64,000 nucleotides of DNA from Eucalyptus grandis (taxonomy: Eukaryota > Streptophyta > Magnoliopsida > Myrtales > Myrtaceae): positions 18,960,910 through 19,024,909 of the forward strand of contig NC_052621.1 of the NCBI RefSeq assembly GCF_016545825.1. Reading direction: 5' to 3'. A model generated the notes under the pieces. It was given only the letters and a program-made list of their open reading frames with translations. It had not been told where the DNA came from and searched no databases. Positions 44,441-58,133 of this stretch are shown piece by piece. Positions within the stretch are counted from its first letter, which is position 1. Each line of letters opens with the position of its first letter. The translations under genes were made by a program, and so were the position numbers.

Positions 44441-46165
44441 CAGTTTTAGCTATGCCTTTATATCTCCGAAGCTTTCAAATTTCACATCTTCACATTGACA
44501 CACTTCTCATCTTTAAATGAATAATTTCCTTATGATATCTGTAGTTTCCGAGCAAGCATGACAATGGAGGACTTTGACTTCGTGCGATGCTCAACAAAAA
44601 GGACAGCCATTGATTAGCACGATACTTTGGTTTAGCCTTCTTTTTTGTCAACGCTTGATCTATGCTGTGCTTGAAAACAGCATCCGAGTTAATCGCATCA
44701 TGGATTTTCATGTTTTCAAATATCATTTGATTCAGTCGATTGATTGAAAGATTGAAAAGTTAAGGCAATTAATCAAGCGCCACTAATCATGCGGTACTTG
44801 TCAGGAGGTCGCGATTAGTATTTCTCTATGTGAATGCTATGCCCTTCTCTTTCTTCTTCTTCTTCTTCTTTTTTGGGTCAAACTAAAATCGGACTGAAAA
44901 GGCGCGGTTTTGTGGCTGAAGAAGTGGATGTCGTTATGCCAAAAAGAAAAAAAGGTAGGTGTCGTTATGGGACGGGCAAGCCGTCATTTTTCATGCGAAT
45001 TGCACCCGACATTAATGGACTGGCCTTGTAAATGGATTTGCAGATGAAGGTTTCAAATTTTCCTTTGAAATGAAAAATGGAGGAGTCGTGAATGGCCGCG
45101 AAGAACAAAGTCGGTCTTATGGGCCTACTAGTTATGCGAGGCCCAGTCAAAATATCAATTAGTCCAGTTCTGGACTGGTTTTGGGCTGATTCTGGGGCAA
45201 ATAGAATCGAGTCGGGTTCTCAATTCCAAAAAGTATGGACTGGGTCCGGGTAGGTCTGTTCTTTTTCCAATTCATGGATCCGAACCTATACGTGAGAACC
45301 GAAGTCAGATTGCGGGAAAGTGGTTTTAAAACCATAGTTTCTGTTTGAAATAATGACACAATTAGTTCATCAACTTTGGCCATCCTTCAACTTTTAATTC
45401 GCTTAATATAATCCTCGAACTATTCCTAAAATATTCAATTTAGTCTTTGAGCTGTTTATTTGTGCAACATAATCCCTCAATTTTTTGCGAAAGAGTTAAA
45501 AAATTTCGAAGTTACATGCTATCACTCAAATCTAAAAACATTTTTTGAATTTCAATCCATTTTCTAGATTGACAAAGAGTATGGCCATGTTTCTAGATTC
45601 TCATTAGACTTGTTTCGAGTTGATGTTTATGTTATTTTGATTTGCTAATTTGTAGATTTGACAAAATTTAATCGAGAAAACAAGAAACACAAAAATTAGA
45701 AAATCCCATCTATCTAAAAAATCAGGAACAAGATTTAGATTAATTTAGGCACAAGAAATCTAAATTTCAATTAATATTGTTAGTATCTATTCTTATAAAA
45801 AGCTCATCTTAGAATAAGAGGAATATGAATTTGATATAACTCTATTCGCTGTTATATTTTGGAATTATAGTAATATTTATAAAAATCAAAAAGGTAAAAA
45901 TGTTGATTTAGGATATGAATTGAAATGAAAAAATATTCTAAAATCTGGGAGATAGTGTAATTATGAAAATTTGTGAATAGTACCGAACAACTTATTTGAC
46001 TCCGTGATGAATATTATTAATGACAGTACTAAAGTGATGGTGAGTCAAATGTGCATGGCTTAGAAAAAGCAAAATACTAACTATTTTGCTAACGAACATG
46101 TTATCGACTACTCTAAAAGCACTTGTTAAGTGACTAAATTAGGCATTACTATGGATTCCATGACC
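44441..46165 (-). repeat. Block E: inverted copy of the left part of D1
   Basis: The reverse complement matches about 11490-13580 in order. It lacks the MITE: sequence runs straight through the TTA target ('attttaggaatag' on the minus strand; TAA at 45427-45429). It is more diverged from D1 than D2 is. No gene is seen; the frames at 44834-45031 and 44965-45150 are shadows of this repeat. Confidence 0.87.
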
Positions 46166-46516
46166 TTAGCTGTATTGATGAGTTGTATATTAGTTTAACG
46201 AAAATCAAAACATTTTTATATTGTATGTATAACCAATGTAGATGCTCGTTAAAAGGAGGTGTTTGATTTAAATAAGCAAAATGGAAGATTGGATTCAGAA
46301 AAAAAGGATAATAGGAGATATAAACAGTCATGAACTTTAGATATGTTGGTTGGGTCCAAAATCAAGAATTAAAACAAGGGCACGAACAAGCTCTTGCAAT
46401 TTCGTAAAAAGCTATGGTGCAAGACGATCCAATTCCATGTTGTGAGATGCTACTAAATTAGCAAAATTTAAATTTAAAGCCCCCAAATTTTGACATCCCC
46501 TTAATTAATAGGAGGC
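46166..46516. other. Intergenic DNA
   Basis: AT-rich, with nothing recognised. Confidence 0.6.
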
Positions 46517-47166
46517 AAAATTATCCAAAAGTTATAAATTTTATTGTACAATGGCCAATTAAGTGCTAAACTTTTTAATTTGATTAATTTATTCTTAAAA
46601 ATTTTAATAATTTTTCAATTAACCCTTTTGGCCAAAATTAGCTTGTAATTGCCAATGTGAATGCTAGTTATCTTCGTGGTATTGTAGACATTGACATTAA
46701 CAATTTTTGCATTTTAAAAATGTTTATATATTTTTCTCTTCTTCTTTGTTTCATTATGGGCTTAGGGGAGGGCCTGCACGCCCTTGTTGATCACTAAGCA
46801 AGGGCTAAGAAGTGTTCGCCAGCTGCAGGCAAGGTTTATAGCCCGTGGCCAGTGGCCAACATGGGTTGTTGGCCATTGTGGATGTCCCAAAGACTGCCAT
46901 CAACCACTATGGAGGTCCTAATGACTGCCATTAGCCATTTTGGAAAGATGAATAATGGGAAAAAAGAAAAAAAATTATTAAAAAAAATCCAGAAAATTCA
47001 AATAAATTTTAAAGTTATTCACATCATTGATTTTCGATCAATTTTGACCGAAATGACTATATTGGAAAATTATTAAAAGGTTTAAGACTAAATTAACCAA
47101 ATCAAAAGGTTTATGACCAAATTAGTTGTCGTACAAAAGATTTAGGGTCTTTTGGACAATTATTCC
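46517..47166. mobile_element. Foldback element with about 95-bp terminal inverted repeats
   Basis: The left arm 'aaaattatccaaaagttata...aaaattttaataattttt' pairs with the reverse complement of the right arm '...gattaaccaaatc...cttttggacaattatt'. The core (46740-46920) is GC-richer with 'ggcctgcacgccc' and repeated 'tggccattgtgg' words. 'attaata' occurs on both flanks (46504 and 47168) and might be a target duplication. There is no transposase. Confidence 0.7.
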
Positions 47167-48258
47167 ATTAATACGAAGCGACTAAAACAAAACCTATCGG
47201 ATCCCTTAAATTCTATGGCATCTCTCTCTCGCAGGTAAAATGTACCCCCACCATCCTAAGATACATGAGTTCAACAAACAACACCGCCACAAAAACAAAG
47301 AATTGTGCTTTTGACCTAATTTTTTTTTTTTTTTTGGTCGGTAATGTTTTTGCTTACTGATATCCATGAATCATCATCAGTTATGCAAGCCATGGTTCAT
47401 GAATGAACTTTTATGTTTTTTAATCTCTCGCAGGAACACGAAGGGGTCTTTTATGTATTTTGTGACACTTGCCCACCTCAATTTAATGGAATAAATGTAT
47501 CAAAAGTCTTAAAACTTATAATAAAAGAACAGTATTTAGGTGATCCAAATATAATGATTTGATAACAGCAGTTTGAAATTCTATCTTCATTTAATTTTTG
47601 ATCCACATATCGTTATCCAGCTTCAGCAGTTAATATTTAAAAGATATGGTTAGACCGTAGATTATTCACTTCTACGGAATTGCTGTTGTTCTAAACAGGT
47701 TTCATAAGCCAGAGAAAGCGTGGGGAAAGAAAACGAAGAAAATTTCATTTTGTTAATTTTTGTCTTTATTCCAATATTATTTTACTTTAGCTAGTATATG
47801 ATTTTCATTCAATTAATGTGAATTTCCGGTACATGGATATTTTAATTTGACAAACGCTTACGATGACTTGATTTTCACATTTGGACCAAGAAATGATGGA
47901 CCTCTCATGTCCATGGCCTAGCACTAGAAGCGTCACATATTTTTCAAGAAATCATGAATTTAATTCACGGCAACGACTACGGAGATGTGGATCGTAAATG
48001 GTGTGAAATAATAAAGAAGGTGTGGGCCAAAGCCGGAGGGGATCATTAACCTCGTTCACCCCTCTCCACCATTTTTCCTAAAAAAAATAAAAATAAAAAT
48101 AAAAATAAAAATAAAAATAAAGAACCATTAAATGAAGGACTTAGATGATGGAGTAAAAAACTTATCGGACACCGTGATAGGACGGCACAGATAACCGTCA
48201 TTATCAGGTTGCACGAAGTTAGAAATCTAATAGATTCATTATAATTAGGTGCTGCATG
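47167..48258. other. Intergenic DNA with an (AAAAAT)n tract
   Basis: No gene is seen. A hexanucleotide AAAAAT-type microsatellite lies at about 48079-48120. Confidence 0.6.
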
Positions 48259-48813
48259 GCAACGTTTCTGTTCCTCAAAATTTCTGTTTTTGGTTCCCAA
48301 GAACAAAAAAAGAACGAAACCTGTTTGGTAACGTCAGTTGTTTTTCTATTCCCGAGAATAGAAAGTTAACCCGAATAGATTTGGAGCAGAAATGAGAAGC
48401 AAAAAATTTGTTTCTTGTCCCGGAACAATTTCTAGAAATAAGCTGATTTTCTTTTTTAATTTTCTTTTATTTCCTTTTCTTGCCGCGACCACCGTCAACT
48501 ACCCGGAGCCACGCCCACCGCCGCCGGCCGCCGCCGCCGCAGATCATGAGGCGGCGGCGGCTGGAGGGCCGGCCGTGGCCGTGACCGGCGGGCGGGCGGT
48601 GGCAATCCGTCGGCAATAATAAAAAATGAATAAATACAAACAAGAAATTGTTGCGTTACCAAACGCATTTCTATTCTTTTTCTATTCCAAAAGTAGAAAT
48701 TTTGTGTCGTTACCAAACACATTTCTATTCTTTTTCTATTTCAAGAGTAGAATTTTAGAAATAGAAAAGAACCATTTCTGAAAAAAACTCTTCCCGGGAA
48801 GAGAAGCGTTACT
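48259..48813. mobile_element. Foldback element with very GC-rich core
   Basis: The arms are imperfect inverted repeats: left 'gcaacgtttctgttcc...aacctgtttggtaacg', right (complement) 'gtaacgcttctcttcc...aatgtgtttggtaacg'. The right inner arm is duplicated ('gttaccaaac' at 48655 and 48711). The core (48480-48615) is an extreme CCG/CGG tract (ccgccgccggccgcc) with self-complementarity. There is no coding capacity. It is the most complete member of the type seen partially at 1-645, 33730-34160 and 35275-35770. Confidence 0.7.
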
Positions 48814-51120
48814 AGTTCTTTTCCATTAATTCTGAAACTTAATAAGGCCTACGTGCAAAGCTTTGTAGCCACAAGAATGAGCCCGCGACTTTACAGCGAG
48901 CGGGCTACATTCCTCCTGTTCTGGTCGCTCCTATTTCCAATCTTTATGCAGTTGAGAGCACAGCGATTGGCCAAGAGATGATGAAGCATGGCTGTAAATG
49001 CCGAAGCTTCGCTTACCGATCTCAAGACCAAAAGCTCGTGCGCCCTGATCACGTCCATGGCATGGAAGAGATTGGCTTGTGCCTCGTTTTGTGCATCAAA
49101 GTATTCTTGCCAAAGATAGATTTACAGCAAAGAATGTAATACTCAATGTCAAGTCTTGGTTGAATTGGTTCTGAATCCACGTATTCCGTGGACAAAGTTG
49201 AATGTCTGGTGGAGGAGAGCAGCTGGCTCCATTGAAAGAGAAGTATGGAGAAGGGAAGGGTGAAGAAGAGAGATGTGTGATGCTGTATATATTCACGAAA
49301 TGAACAAGTAGCAATGTCGTGTCGGAAGGTGGCCAATGTCGGGGACATTTTCAGAAATGCTAAATTCGTGCACCTTCCTTTCTCTTTCTTCTATCTGCTC
49401 TCTTTGCCCACCCACCCACTCAAACTCCCATATGGGGGAAGTTGCACTTAATGGGTCGGAGGGAAGGGGAGGACGTGGGAGGGTGGGGTGTCCTGTTCCC
49501 GCTCTCTTTGCCCAAAGAGAAGCAGTGAAAGCCTGATGGGGCATAGGCCGGGCGTTAGAAACTCAAATGCCCATTCAATTGGAATCCAATCACCTCCAGT
49601 TTGATATCTTTACAAAATTCCTAATCGGCAATAATTTCTTTTATCATGCGTAATGATTTTTTTATTTATTTATCAAAATCTATAACAATTAACATTGTGA
49701 ATAAATTACACAAAAAGAAGATGTAGGCTAACATATTATGCTTTCATAAATCCTCAAATTTAAATATGACATTTTAATTTTTTTACAAAAGAGCACACTT
49801 TTTACTTTTGTCTAATCCCAAATGAACGGGGTGGATGACAATTCTTGTGCGGCAAAACCTTTATAGACACAAAATCGGAAAAGGAAATCTGACTTGAGTT
49901 TTTTTTTTCTTAGGTTTTTTTTTTTTTTGCATGGATATTCACTTTCAAGATATATCTAGACCCTTTTACCAAAAAAAAAGAAAAGAAGAAGATATATCTA
50001 GACCTCATTCATGAATAGTTGGTTAATCATGAATTTATCTTTAGTTTCTTAAAAAGGAAAAAAGAATAAGAAGAGAATATGGTGATATCGTAACTGGAGG
50101 AACGATTATGGAATGTGATCACTATATACACAAATTAGAGCGTGATATCTTCCTCTCCTATTTTTTCGCTTTCTTCTTTTTTAGGTCACTCATCATTATG
50201 GCAACTTCAAGACGTTGGGCTAGACATCCAATCACTCTCAAATCTATTGTATGCATGCCCATTTAGTCTTAAACTTTTTAATTTTACCTATTTAATCCTA
50301 AATATTTGCATAAAATTTAAATATAATCCTTTTGGTGTTAACGGTGGTGACTCGACCGCCACATTAGCTATATTTGAGAAAAATTAGTCGGGAGGATTAC
50401 ATTGATGTTTTACGTAACAAATTTAAATTGGCAAAATTAAAAAGTTTATGAGTGATCGATAATTTTCTCTTGATATTTCATATATAATTTACTTGTTTGG
50501 TTATTCACCATTTTTCCTATTTTTTTGTTTTATTTCGTTCCGATTCTTTCATTTTTATTATTCAAAAATAGCTTGACCATCTTGACATTTAAGTCAAACT
50601 TTTGCAAGAGAAAGTTACCCGTTCCTTATCAAAGGCTCGGACCGCCGATCGAACGAAATGACTGGGCATAGGGTTGATGGGTGCCTGGCTTCTTGTCTAG
50701 GTGACCAGTTTCACTACTTGTCATTTGGCAGGTGCTTGGCTTATTTTGAGTGGACATGCGATGGTTGCATCAATATTTTGAAACACGAGATTTAAAGTCC
50801 ATTTTTTTTACCTATTTTCGTAAATTGCTAAGAGTTAGGATTTTCTCTATTTGAAGAGTTTTTTCGAGTGAATTTTGAGTTACCGACTCTTATTTGAGTT
50901 AATCATCGCCCTTTCACATGTGTACACATACTAGAGAATGGTGACACAAAATTGACCTAAGAAAGCAATTTGGAGTAAGCTTCGAATGCCTTCGGACGCT
51001 TGGACTTTGTTAGGGATATCTACTTAATCAAATAAAAAAAGCATAATTAAAGCGATGAACCCTTTTCGAAAAATTTGTAAATTATTGGAAGCAGGAAAAT
51101 AATCAATTAATCTTTCATGT
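48814..51120. other. Intergenic DNA
   Basis: No gene is recognised. Frames at 49049-49544 on both strands lack domains. 50250-50460 resembles one arm of a foldback repeat ('tagtcttaaactttttaatttt' with 'aaaattaaaaagtttatga'). Confidence 0.5.
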
Positions 51121-54100
51121 TACTCACATTTCTAAGAATTTTCTCTCATCACATACTTGTCAGTGTTTTCCTTCTAGACCTAAGGCTTTCTTCTTCAACA
51201 AGCATTCATAAATCTCATTAAACCTTTCACTCGCACTCTCTCTTGTCTCTACATCAATTCACTAGATTGGCGATAATTTTAATTTTAATTTTATTTTATT
51301 TTATTTTTTCAGTCAGACTGATCTTGGGTTCTCTTTATTGGGAAAATTATTGATAATGTCTTTTTTTTTTTCCCTCGGTAGGGCACCTCCTACCTCAATT
51401 TTGCCCCTTTTTTTAAAAACAAAAGCCCTAGCTACTTAGCTCATCATCATCACTTGAATTTCGTATTTAGAATTAATTTCCATTTTTTTCAATAAGTACT
51501 CAATTGCAATACTTTTTCATGTGGTGGATCCTCAATGAGAATTTAGAAATTTTGGGGGACCCAAGTGCCAAATCTTCCACCATCACCAACTAGGAGTGTT
51601 TTCCTCTTAGACCTAGGGCTTTCTTTGTCAACAAGCATTTGTTAAATCTCATTAAACCTTTCACTATCACTCTCTCTCGTCTCTACATCGATTCATTATG
51701 TCGCTGACGATTTTTTTCAGCCGAACTGATCTTGGGTTCTTTGTTTTGAGCAAATCATTGGTAATGTCTTTTTTTTCCCGGTAGGGCGCCTCTTAGAACA
51801 ATTTTGCCCCTTTTTAAAAACAAAAACCCCAATTGCTTCCCATATATTTCTTAACGTCAGTTCCACCATTTTTCTTGTGGTGGATCCTTAATGGGAATTT
51901 AGAAAAGAGCCAATTCTCCCACCATCACTAACCAAGAGTATTTTTCTTTTAAACCCAAGGCTTTCTTCTTTAAAGAGTATCTGTCAAATCTCACTAAACC
52001 TTCACTCTCACTCTCTCGTCTCTGCATCGGTTCATTATGTTGCCGACCATTTTGTTTTTCAGTTAGACTAATTTTGGGTTCTCTGTTTTGAGCAAATTAT
52101 TGGTAATGTCTTTTTTCTTCAACGAAATGCCTACTAGCTCAATTTTGCCCATTTTTTACAAACAAAAACCCTACCTACCTCTCATATATTGCTTAACGTC
52201 AGTTTCGAAGCCTTTTTGCTCATTCCGTTCTCTAATCTCTTCTGCAAATTCAATCTCTTTCTTTCTAAGGGTTCATTGATTGTACTTAGGTTTTTTCTCC
52301 GATCTCTTCTGCAACTTATGTTTTGTTCAGTGATAAAGTTGGGATTGTAGATTTTAGACTTTTTGTACTTTTTTTACTCAAAAAAAAAAAAAAAAAAGTG
52401 GTGAAGAAGGCACTACCCTTTTGGTATAAAAGTCTCTTAGATGCTCTACTGAGATGGGCAAGTACCTAAGTTTGAGCTTTGCAGTTAGCGTGCGCAGGTC
52501 CTCCTCGATGGCTAGTAGAACAATTATTAATATAGCATTGATTAGGTAACGAATATAACTCTCATTTTAGAGTACATTTAATTGGAGGAGATTGGATGTC
52601 AATGCTTGCAATTCTAGTGAAAAGAGAGCAAAAGATTTGGTATTAGATAAGATTTTGAACCAAAGTTCGGGCTAAAATCATGAGGAGTCTTCATATATAC
52701 AAAATTGACGATGACGTATCATGTGCATGCAGTGTATTTGTTAAATAGCGTTAACTTGCTTCTTAGGCTAAGATTTCAATAAGGAATTGGTCGATCTAAG
52801 CTTGGGCCCCTTCAAGAAGAGAAGCACTTGCTCATGATCATGGTTTAAATAAATCGATTTTGTTCGAAAATGCAGGTTATGACAATAAATCTAGTTCAAA
52901 AATTGTGAAATGTTTAATTACTCGAATGTATCAATAGAATCCTTTGATTTATTCAGCTAAGGATTCTATCCAAAATCAATTTTTTGGCAAAACAAGAATT
53001 TTTATTCTCAAATTACCTTAGAGGATTTGCAGTCATTGTGGAAATTTCATTTTCCCTAAGATTAGTATCTTCCTTAGAAAGGAAAGAAGATCAGAAAGAT
53101 GAAAACGGTTTCGAGTCCCTTTGTTTTTTCTTTCCTTGCTTAACCAAAGAGCGAACAAGTCTAACGAGCCTAGCTATTTAATACAAGACTTTAATATATG
53201 AACCTGACATAAACTAACAAGATTATATTGATCTTAAATCCTTGTTTTTTGTTGGATTTTATTTTGTCATATTTCCACCTTTATATGATGAGTGACTGGT
53301 CAAGAACCCGCCCATCCCTCCTCTCCGACCCACCTAAATGCAATTTCCTCCATTTGAGAGTTTGAGTAAGTGGGTGGGCAAGGAGTGGTATATTTCTTCA
53401 ACTTAATTTCACTAAGATCATCATCATCACCCGAATTTGGCATTTAGAATTAATTTCCATTTTTTAAATAAGTACTCAATTGCAACACTTTTTCATGTGG
53501 TGGATCCTCAACAAGAATTTAGAAATTTCGGTGGACCCAAATGCCAAATATCCCACCATCACCAAACAGGAGTATTTTCCTTTTAGACCTAGGGCTTTCT
53601 TCTTCAACAAGCATTTGTTAAATCTCATTAAACCTTTCACTCTCAGTCTCTCTCATCTCTGCATCGATTCACTATGTTGCTATTTAATACTAGACTTTAA
53701 TATATGAATTTGACATAAACTAACAAGATTATATTGATCTTAAGTTGTTGTTTTCGTTGGATTTTATTTTGTCGTATTTCCACCTTTATATGATGAGTGA
53801 CTGGTCAAGAACTCGCCCATCCCTCCTCTCCGACCCACCTAAATGCAATTTCCTCCATTTGAGAGTTTGAGTAAGTGGGTGGGCAAGGAGTGGTATATTT
53901 CTTCAACTTAATTTCACTTAGATCATCATCATCAGCCAGATTTCATATCTAGAATTAATTTCCATTTTTCTTCAATAAGAGCTCCATTGCAACACTTTTT
54001 CATGTGGTGGATCCTCAATGAGAATTTAGAAATTTTTGGGGATCCAAGTGCCAAATCTCCCATGATCACCAACCAGGAGTGTTTTCCTTTTTAGACCTAG

Positions 54101-54726
54101 GGCTTTCTTCTTCAACAAGCACTTGTTAAATCTCATTAAACTTTTCACTCTTAGTCTCTCTCGTCTCTGCATCGATTCCACTATGTTGCCAACCATTTTT
54201 TTTAGCAAGACCGATCTTGGGTTCTCTATTTTGAGCAAATTATTGGTAATGTCTTTTTTTTTGTTGGTGGGGCGCCTCCTAACTCAATTTTGCCCACTTT
54301 TTTTAAAAACAAAAACCCTAGCTATTTCCCATATATTTCTTAACGTCAGTTCCGCCATTTTTTCATTTGATGGATCCTCAATGGGAATTTATAAATTTTG
54401 GGAGACCCAAGAGCCAAATCTCCCATCATTACCAACTAGGAGTGTTTTCCTTTTAGACCTAGGGCTTTCTTCTTTAAAGAGCATCTGTTAAATCTCACTA
54501 AACCTTTCACTTTCACTCTCTCTCGTCTCTGAACCGATTCACTATGTTGCCGACCATTTTGTTTTTCAGTCGGACTGATCTTGGGTTCTCTATTTTGAGC
54601 AAATTATTGGTAATGTCTTTTTTCTTTGGCTAGACACCTCCTAGCTCAATTTTGCCCTCTTTTGCAAAAAAAAAGTCTAGCTGCTTCCCATATATTTCTT
54701 AACGTCCGTTCATAAGCGTCTGCTTG
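51121..54726 (+). repeat. Decayed tandem array upstream of A2
   Basis: A unit of very roughly 350-500 bases recurs at least six times. It is marked by 'ctcattaaacctttcact' (51217, 51649, 51990, 53626, 54133, 54495) followed by 'ctctctcgtctct', 'gatcttgggttctct', 'attggtaatgtctttttt', 'tcaattttgccc' and 'agacctagggctttctt'. Within it a 508-base stretch is duplicated almost exactly (53174 and 53682, 'tatttaatac..agactttaatatatg'). The last unit runs into the leader of the A2 exon ('gttgattgtacctaggtttttt'), a motif also seen at 52270. No protein is encoded. Confidence 0.8.
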
Positions 54727-57256
54727 TTTCGTTTTCCAATCTCTTACAAATTCAATCTCTTTTCTTTCTAGGAGTTCGTTGATTGTACCTAGGTTTTTTC
54801 ACACAAGTTCTCTCAGTTTTGCTCAAGGTGGAAGCTATGGAACATAAGAAGGTTGTGATCGCTCCTGAGAAGTTTTGCAATGATCCAAGGTAGGCTTGGC
54901 CAATTTCTATGTTTCCTTTCATTTTTTGAATGTAGTTAGTTTTTCGTATGCCGCTTGGTGAATCCTCCTCATTGTATACACGATTGTCTATGTAGATGTT
55001 GCTTTATTAGGTGGATCTTATGTGATCAAATGCCCTATTGTTAGTAGATTTTATGTGATCATATGCTATGTTGTTGTTTTGAATTTGTGATTTCTTAAGC
55101 GTTAATGTATTGAAGTACTATATGCTCAAATGTCAACTTCATCTCTCTGTGATCCGGGGAATAGAGCATCATACTACGCTTGCATTAAGCCCATCGCGTG
55201 CAGACGTAATCATTTGAATATATCTCATTCTCTTGGGAAGCACTAATCAACTATTTGAATTGACCTCTTCTCATTGTTAAGTTCCAAAGTATGTTTCGAA
55301 CTTTTTCTAATTTTTCACGATTGTTCACGAAGTTCTCTCCTTCTAAGTGAAGCATGTACTGTATGTTGCAGGGTCTTGTGCCAAACTTGTTCTTGCACAT
55401 ACAAAGTGGGTATTGAGTAGGCAATCTTCCACCTTGATTTGTGTGTGAATAGATATTCCTGATATATTGATTTTAAATCGTTGTTTTTGTTGGACTTTAT
55501 TATATCATATTTCCGTCTAAATTTGTTATGTGAATCAATATGCAAAATTTCATTTTATATTGATATTCCAAAATATGTCATGTTTGGATTACGTATGTTG
55601 CTGGTATTAACAATCGCACGATGATTAATATCTCGATTTTATTCTATATGTTACATTTGTTTTCCATCCCCCAATGAGTCTTCATCATTGAACCTCTTCC
55701 CCATATGCCCACACTTCTATTCGCAAGAGTTACAATCATCGTTCGAAAGACTGATAAGATCATTGCTTACAAAATAATAAAATAAAGACTATGCAATATT
55801 CTTATGAAATTACGGATCTCTCGTTCTTTTTACAATTCAATTTCCTCTCATGAAAATTCCGATAATAACTATTTAAATCACCTCCGCAATGCTTTCATTG
55901 TTTACCCTACGGAGAAAACAACTTCAATTCGAATCATTTTTACACATTCAATTCAAACTGTGGCGCCCTCTTTGCTTTGGTTGAAAGAAAAATGAAAATG
56001 ACCCTTTGACATGCGGAAGGAAATGACAACACTTCGAGTGATACGATGTGCCAAGTTTATGTCCAACAATGACATTTTAGGCTTTAGCCATAGAAAGTCC
56101 TGTGGGACCTGACACGCAGGACCGATGGACACTGGAAGAAGATGTGAACGACGCTGTGTTGGGTACAAAAGCCAAACCCTACTTGGCAAGAACAAGCTTT
56201 CCATTGTTTTAGGGCATAAAATAAATGATTAATATCATGAAAAATCTAAAGTTTGTATATTTATGATAGGCTTATTATAAATTAATTTTTTTATTACAAA
56301 AAATTTCAAATCGATATACCTATGACAAATCTATCTCAAATAATCACGAAAATTCTAAACCTGTATACTTGTAATAAATTTATCCCAACCTGATATATTT
56401 ATGACAAATATACCATTTGTCAAAGTGAACTAATCCCATAAAAAAACCATAAAAATAGTATGAATGTGATAAATAGAGAGTAAAATCCCAAACTGGTGTG
56501 CTAGTCAACTATTATATGTCATCGAATTTAGCAATTTGATAGTGAAATTTAATGAAAACTTACAAATGATAATTTTGTCACAAATACACAAGTTAGAGAT
56601 AAATTTGTTTTTGATGGTCAAAAAATTAATATGGAAGAATTTGAAAGATCTGTTTGTTATTTGGCTTGATGCAACTTTGAAAATTAGTTGCTCTAAGGTT
56701 ATGATCAAATTAAAAGCTAAACATCGACTATTTTTTTAACATGTAACATTTAACAAGAAATCACACATTAAGATAGTGTCATTCTTTCCCGGAACGATCC
56801 ATAAAAACACAAAACTATAGAAGGAATTTTATAACGAGCATTGTATTATGTTAAATCATTTGAAGGAAATCATCCATGATAAAATATACTTTGTTATAAT
56901 TATAATTAAGCTTTGACACACATAAAGTAAAATATACTTTTTTTTTTAAATTAAATAATATTATTTGATATTGAATATTTTGAAAATTTCCAAATATATC
57001 GTTATAAATACCAGTCAAAAAGAGAATGTCGTAAAATAAAATAAAAATAGTCAAAAATGAAACAACTGTATCGTCTAGGTTTTCATAAACTATCCCATTG
57101 TACACTTTAATATCTTATATTTCAATATCTTCAAAGTTTTCGAGCAACTCTTTGACGATATTAAACAAAGTTTTGTGGTAATTTTTTTTAATATCTTCCA
57201 TAAGGAATGAGGGATGTGATTGATGTTTCTGTACATTAGGACCTATTTACAAGCTA
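54727..57256 (+). repeat. Segmental duplication A2 (LINE-free)
   Basis: Uninterrupted twin of A1. It has one copy of the LINE target sequence (about 55522-55536), proving the pre-insertion state. It contains the HMG-like exon 2 at 54837-54889 and the shared upstream module at about 56820-57215. A short segment near 55574-55622 is absent from A1. Confidence 0.9.
54837..54889 (+). pseudogene. Isolated exon 2 of the HMG-box-like family (copy A2)
   Basis: Identical in translation to 2042-2094 (MEHKKVVIAPEKFCNDPR) with the same donor (aag|gtaggc). No downstream exons follow within the block. A pyrimidine-rich leader and a tandem array of related leader sequence lie upstream. It is a fragment unless spliced to something unrecognised. 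Confidence 0.5.
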
Positions 57257-58133
57257 AACACAATTGGTTAATATTACTTGAAACATTAGCTGAATAATGA
57301 GTGCACCAAACATACCTGGAAACAATAATGACAATGGTTAAACAAAAGCATCATCATTATCATTCCCGTAACGAACAGTAGGCACATACATGCTGATGAT
57401 GCATTAGACTATTTAATGTGCAGCACCGTGATTTGGAATGCGCTGGGATGGAGAGGGGAAGGCGGCAACTTTCTCTAACCCAACCTCATCATTATGCAAA
57501 ATATGGATGCCCTTTTCATTTCTGTCTAAAAATCATGAAAACGTAAGAAGTCCTCTGGGTTAATTTTGCATAAATTCTTCATCCATAATTTCTAAATGAA
57601 ATCCATTTTATTAGGATTCTTTGGAATTGCCATTTAATTAGTTGATTTTTTTTTTTTGTTTGCTCAAGGGATAATGATCCCGACGTCATTTACTTGTGCA
57701 AGATAAAATGTTAGATTGTAAGGCCATGCATTTGTAAGCGGATAATGGGGTCTAAAAGAATTAGTCAAAATGCGAAATTCACCCTGGAATTATTTATTAA
57801 TTTCGGAAAAAAGAAGGGGAAAAATTCACTCTTTTTCCCTCTTTTCAAAACAAATTCTCAACCCCAGACAATTTATCAAGCGCGGAGTCAGCGTTTGACC
57901 ACGTGATGGCAAGCGGCCATTGAGGCAGGGCTCCACGTCAGCACGGGGAAAGCCCGAACCAAAACGTGACCATCCGGCACCCTCACTAAATTCACAACGC
58001 GCGTGCCCCGAACTCCCGCCGAAGCCGCGCGTGGAACTGGGGGCATCGCCACGTCAGAATCAGGGAAAATATCGATTTTTCCTCTCCCTCTTCCGTAGGT
58101 TTTTTTTTTCCCTCTCATCTTTTCTTGCCGAAG
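57257..58133. other. Intergenic DNA and B2 promoter region
   Basis: 57257-57850 is AT-rich with nothing recognised. 57880-58133 becomes GC-richer and pyrimidine-rich just before the B2 leader exon, as expected for a plant core promoter, but no clear TATA box stands out. Confidence 0.45.

Noticed and set aside
46852..47076. 74-codon frame at the foldback element
   Set aside because: Lies across the element's core and inverted-repeat arm; Lys-rich low-complexity end, no family resemblance.
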